The position numbers and the translations under genes are program-made. The notes beneath the pieces were generated by a model. It was not told the origin of the DNA. It was given only the letters and a program-made list of their open reading frames with translations, and did no database searches. A stretch of 64,000 nt of DNA, taken from the NCBI GenBank assembly GCA_025782575.1, contig JALGYY010000009.1:1-64000 (forward strand), given 5' to 3'. Within the stretch, counting starts at the first letter, position 1. Every line of letters begins with the position of its first letter. Of this stretch, positions 63,480 through 64,000 are shown piece by piece. The stretch is from a bacterium (GTDB lineage Bacteria; Orphanbacterota; Orphanbacteria; Orphanbacterales; Orphanbacteraceae).

Positions 63480-64000
63480 TTTACTTCCCCTCCGTTGGTA
63501 CTATCGAGCCTGCCGATGATCTCGTCGTAGATATCTCTCGGATGGAGTGGTTGTCCGTGCACGTTCGACCAGCAGTCCACATCGCAAAGGGTTCGAGATC
63601 GAATTAAACGGGCGAGCTGGGCTCGTCTGCGATTCTCGACCGTTACAAGGGGATCATCCGCCGGATCGCTGTAGTTGATCTCGACTGTCATGACATGGTT
63701 GAAGCGGGCGAATATCTCGCTGAGCCCCGGCTCGAGAGGGGACAGGAATCGAAGGTGAAGGGAAGAAACTTTGCGGCCGTCCGCCTGCAGATTCGCCACA
63801 GCCTCATCAATGGCGCCGAGAGTTGATCCCCAACCGATGACCAGAAGATCCCCTTCGGGCTCCCCGTTTATTACAGGGGTTCGAAGGGTCGACTGGAACG
63901 ACGCGAGCTTCCGGCTTCTCATCGTGCAGCCGAACTGATTCGCCTCGGGTTCATAGGCGACCTTGCTCTCTTCGGTATGTGCGAGGCCGGTAAGTACGTA
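63476..64000 (-). CDS. korA: 2-oxoacid:ferredoxin oxidoreductase alpha subunit, 5' end outside window
   Basis: Only the last 174 codons are in the window; the frame is open to the right edge (YVLTGLAHTEESKVAYEP). This is the C-terminal domain II of fused gamma-alpha subunits of KorA type: LLVIGWGSTLGAIDEAV, LHLRFLSPLEPGLSEIF and VMTVEINYSDPADDPL, then a C-terminal region interacting with beta. It is the first visible gene of the kor-rnf operon. Confidence 0.93.
   Translation of the reverse strand, partial: YVLTGLAHTEESKVAYEPEANQFGCTMRSRKLASFQSTLRTPVINGEPEGDLLVIGWGSTLGAIDEAVANLQADGRKVSSLHLRFLSPLEPGLSEIFARFNHVMTVEINYSDPADDPLVTVENRRRAQLARLIRSRTLCDVDCWSNVHGQPLHPRDIYDEIIGRLDSTNGGEVK

Noticed and set aside
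1-64000. CRISPR arrays, rRNA genes or insertion sequences
   Set aside because: No regularly spaced repeats, rRNA signatures or transposase genes with terminal repeats were seen.

Overview
The window reads as chromosome of a diderm (Gram-negative-type) bacterium. Signs of an outer membrane are a TonB-dependent receptor, a porin-like barrel ending in Phe-Phe, RND efflux pumps and lipoproteins. FlgD-like C-terminal domains on secreted proteins, ASPIC/FG-GAP repeats, a fused SpmA-SpmB protein and a PFOR/Rnf energy module suggest an uncultured FCB-group lineage such as Eisenbacteria or Latescibacteria. That placement is inference; there is no rRNA here.

Layout. 1-1069: 3' part of an HNH nuclease gene, then tRNA-Glu(CTC) with its own promoter. 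1029-about 6700: an A+T-richer island whose large serine recombinase reads into the tRNA gene. It carries a MerR-like regulator divergent from a tight three-gene unit (Dam-type adenine methylase, ParB-like protein, PRTase-CE-like protein), a candidate defence or DNA-modification system. 6760-9658: small regulators, a secreted P-domain-like protein and a PadR/HAAS membrane operon with a clear operator. 10169-24680: surface-glycan genes (GT4, ArnT-like, flippase, ATP-grasp sugar-transfer protein, broken ArnT-like gene). These enclose a leftward unit of PaaK-like ligase, NitT/TauT-type ABC importer, TonB receptor and a second PaaK-like ligase. 24624-27651: DUF3015 / DUF4105 / lipoprotein operon. 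27965-36735: RND adaptor, two RND pumps and a sulfatase-like enzyme. 36802-48378: an ArsP-like permease fused to FG-GAP/ASPIC repeats (probable ATC start), porin-like barrel, SLC13 transporter, SpmAB fusion, tRNA-binding protein, FKBP, DnaQ-like/GIY-YIG fusion and Mre11/SbcD-like nuclease.

48415-50527 holds secreted proteins. One is a strong candidate selenoprotein: an in-frame TGA (49568-49570) replaces the first Cys of a thioredoxin-like CxxC motif and is followed at the right distance by a perfect SECIS-like hairpin. Standard gene calling would cut it into two pieces and lose the signal peptide.

50586-64000 is one tightly packed leftward operon: korA-korB (2-oxoacid:ferredoxin oxidoreductase), a 745-residue PFOR-like protein, rnfB, a 1483-residue PFOR-like protein, rnfC, D, G, E, A and a small Cys-rich membrane protein. 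The arrangement suggests that oxidation of a 2-oxoacid delivers electrons, through the two unusual PFOR-derived iron-sulfur proteins, to the ion-pumping Rnf complex. This and the selenoprotein are the most notable features, followed by the island operon.
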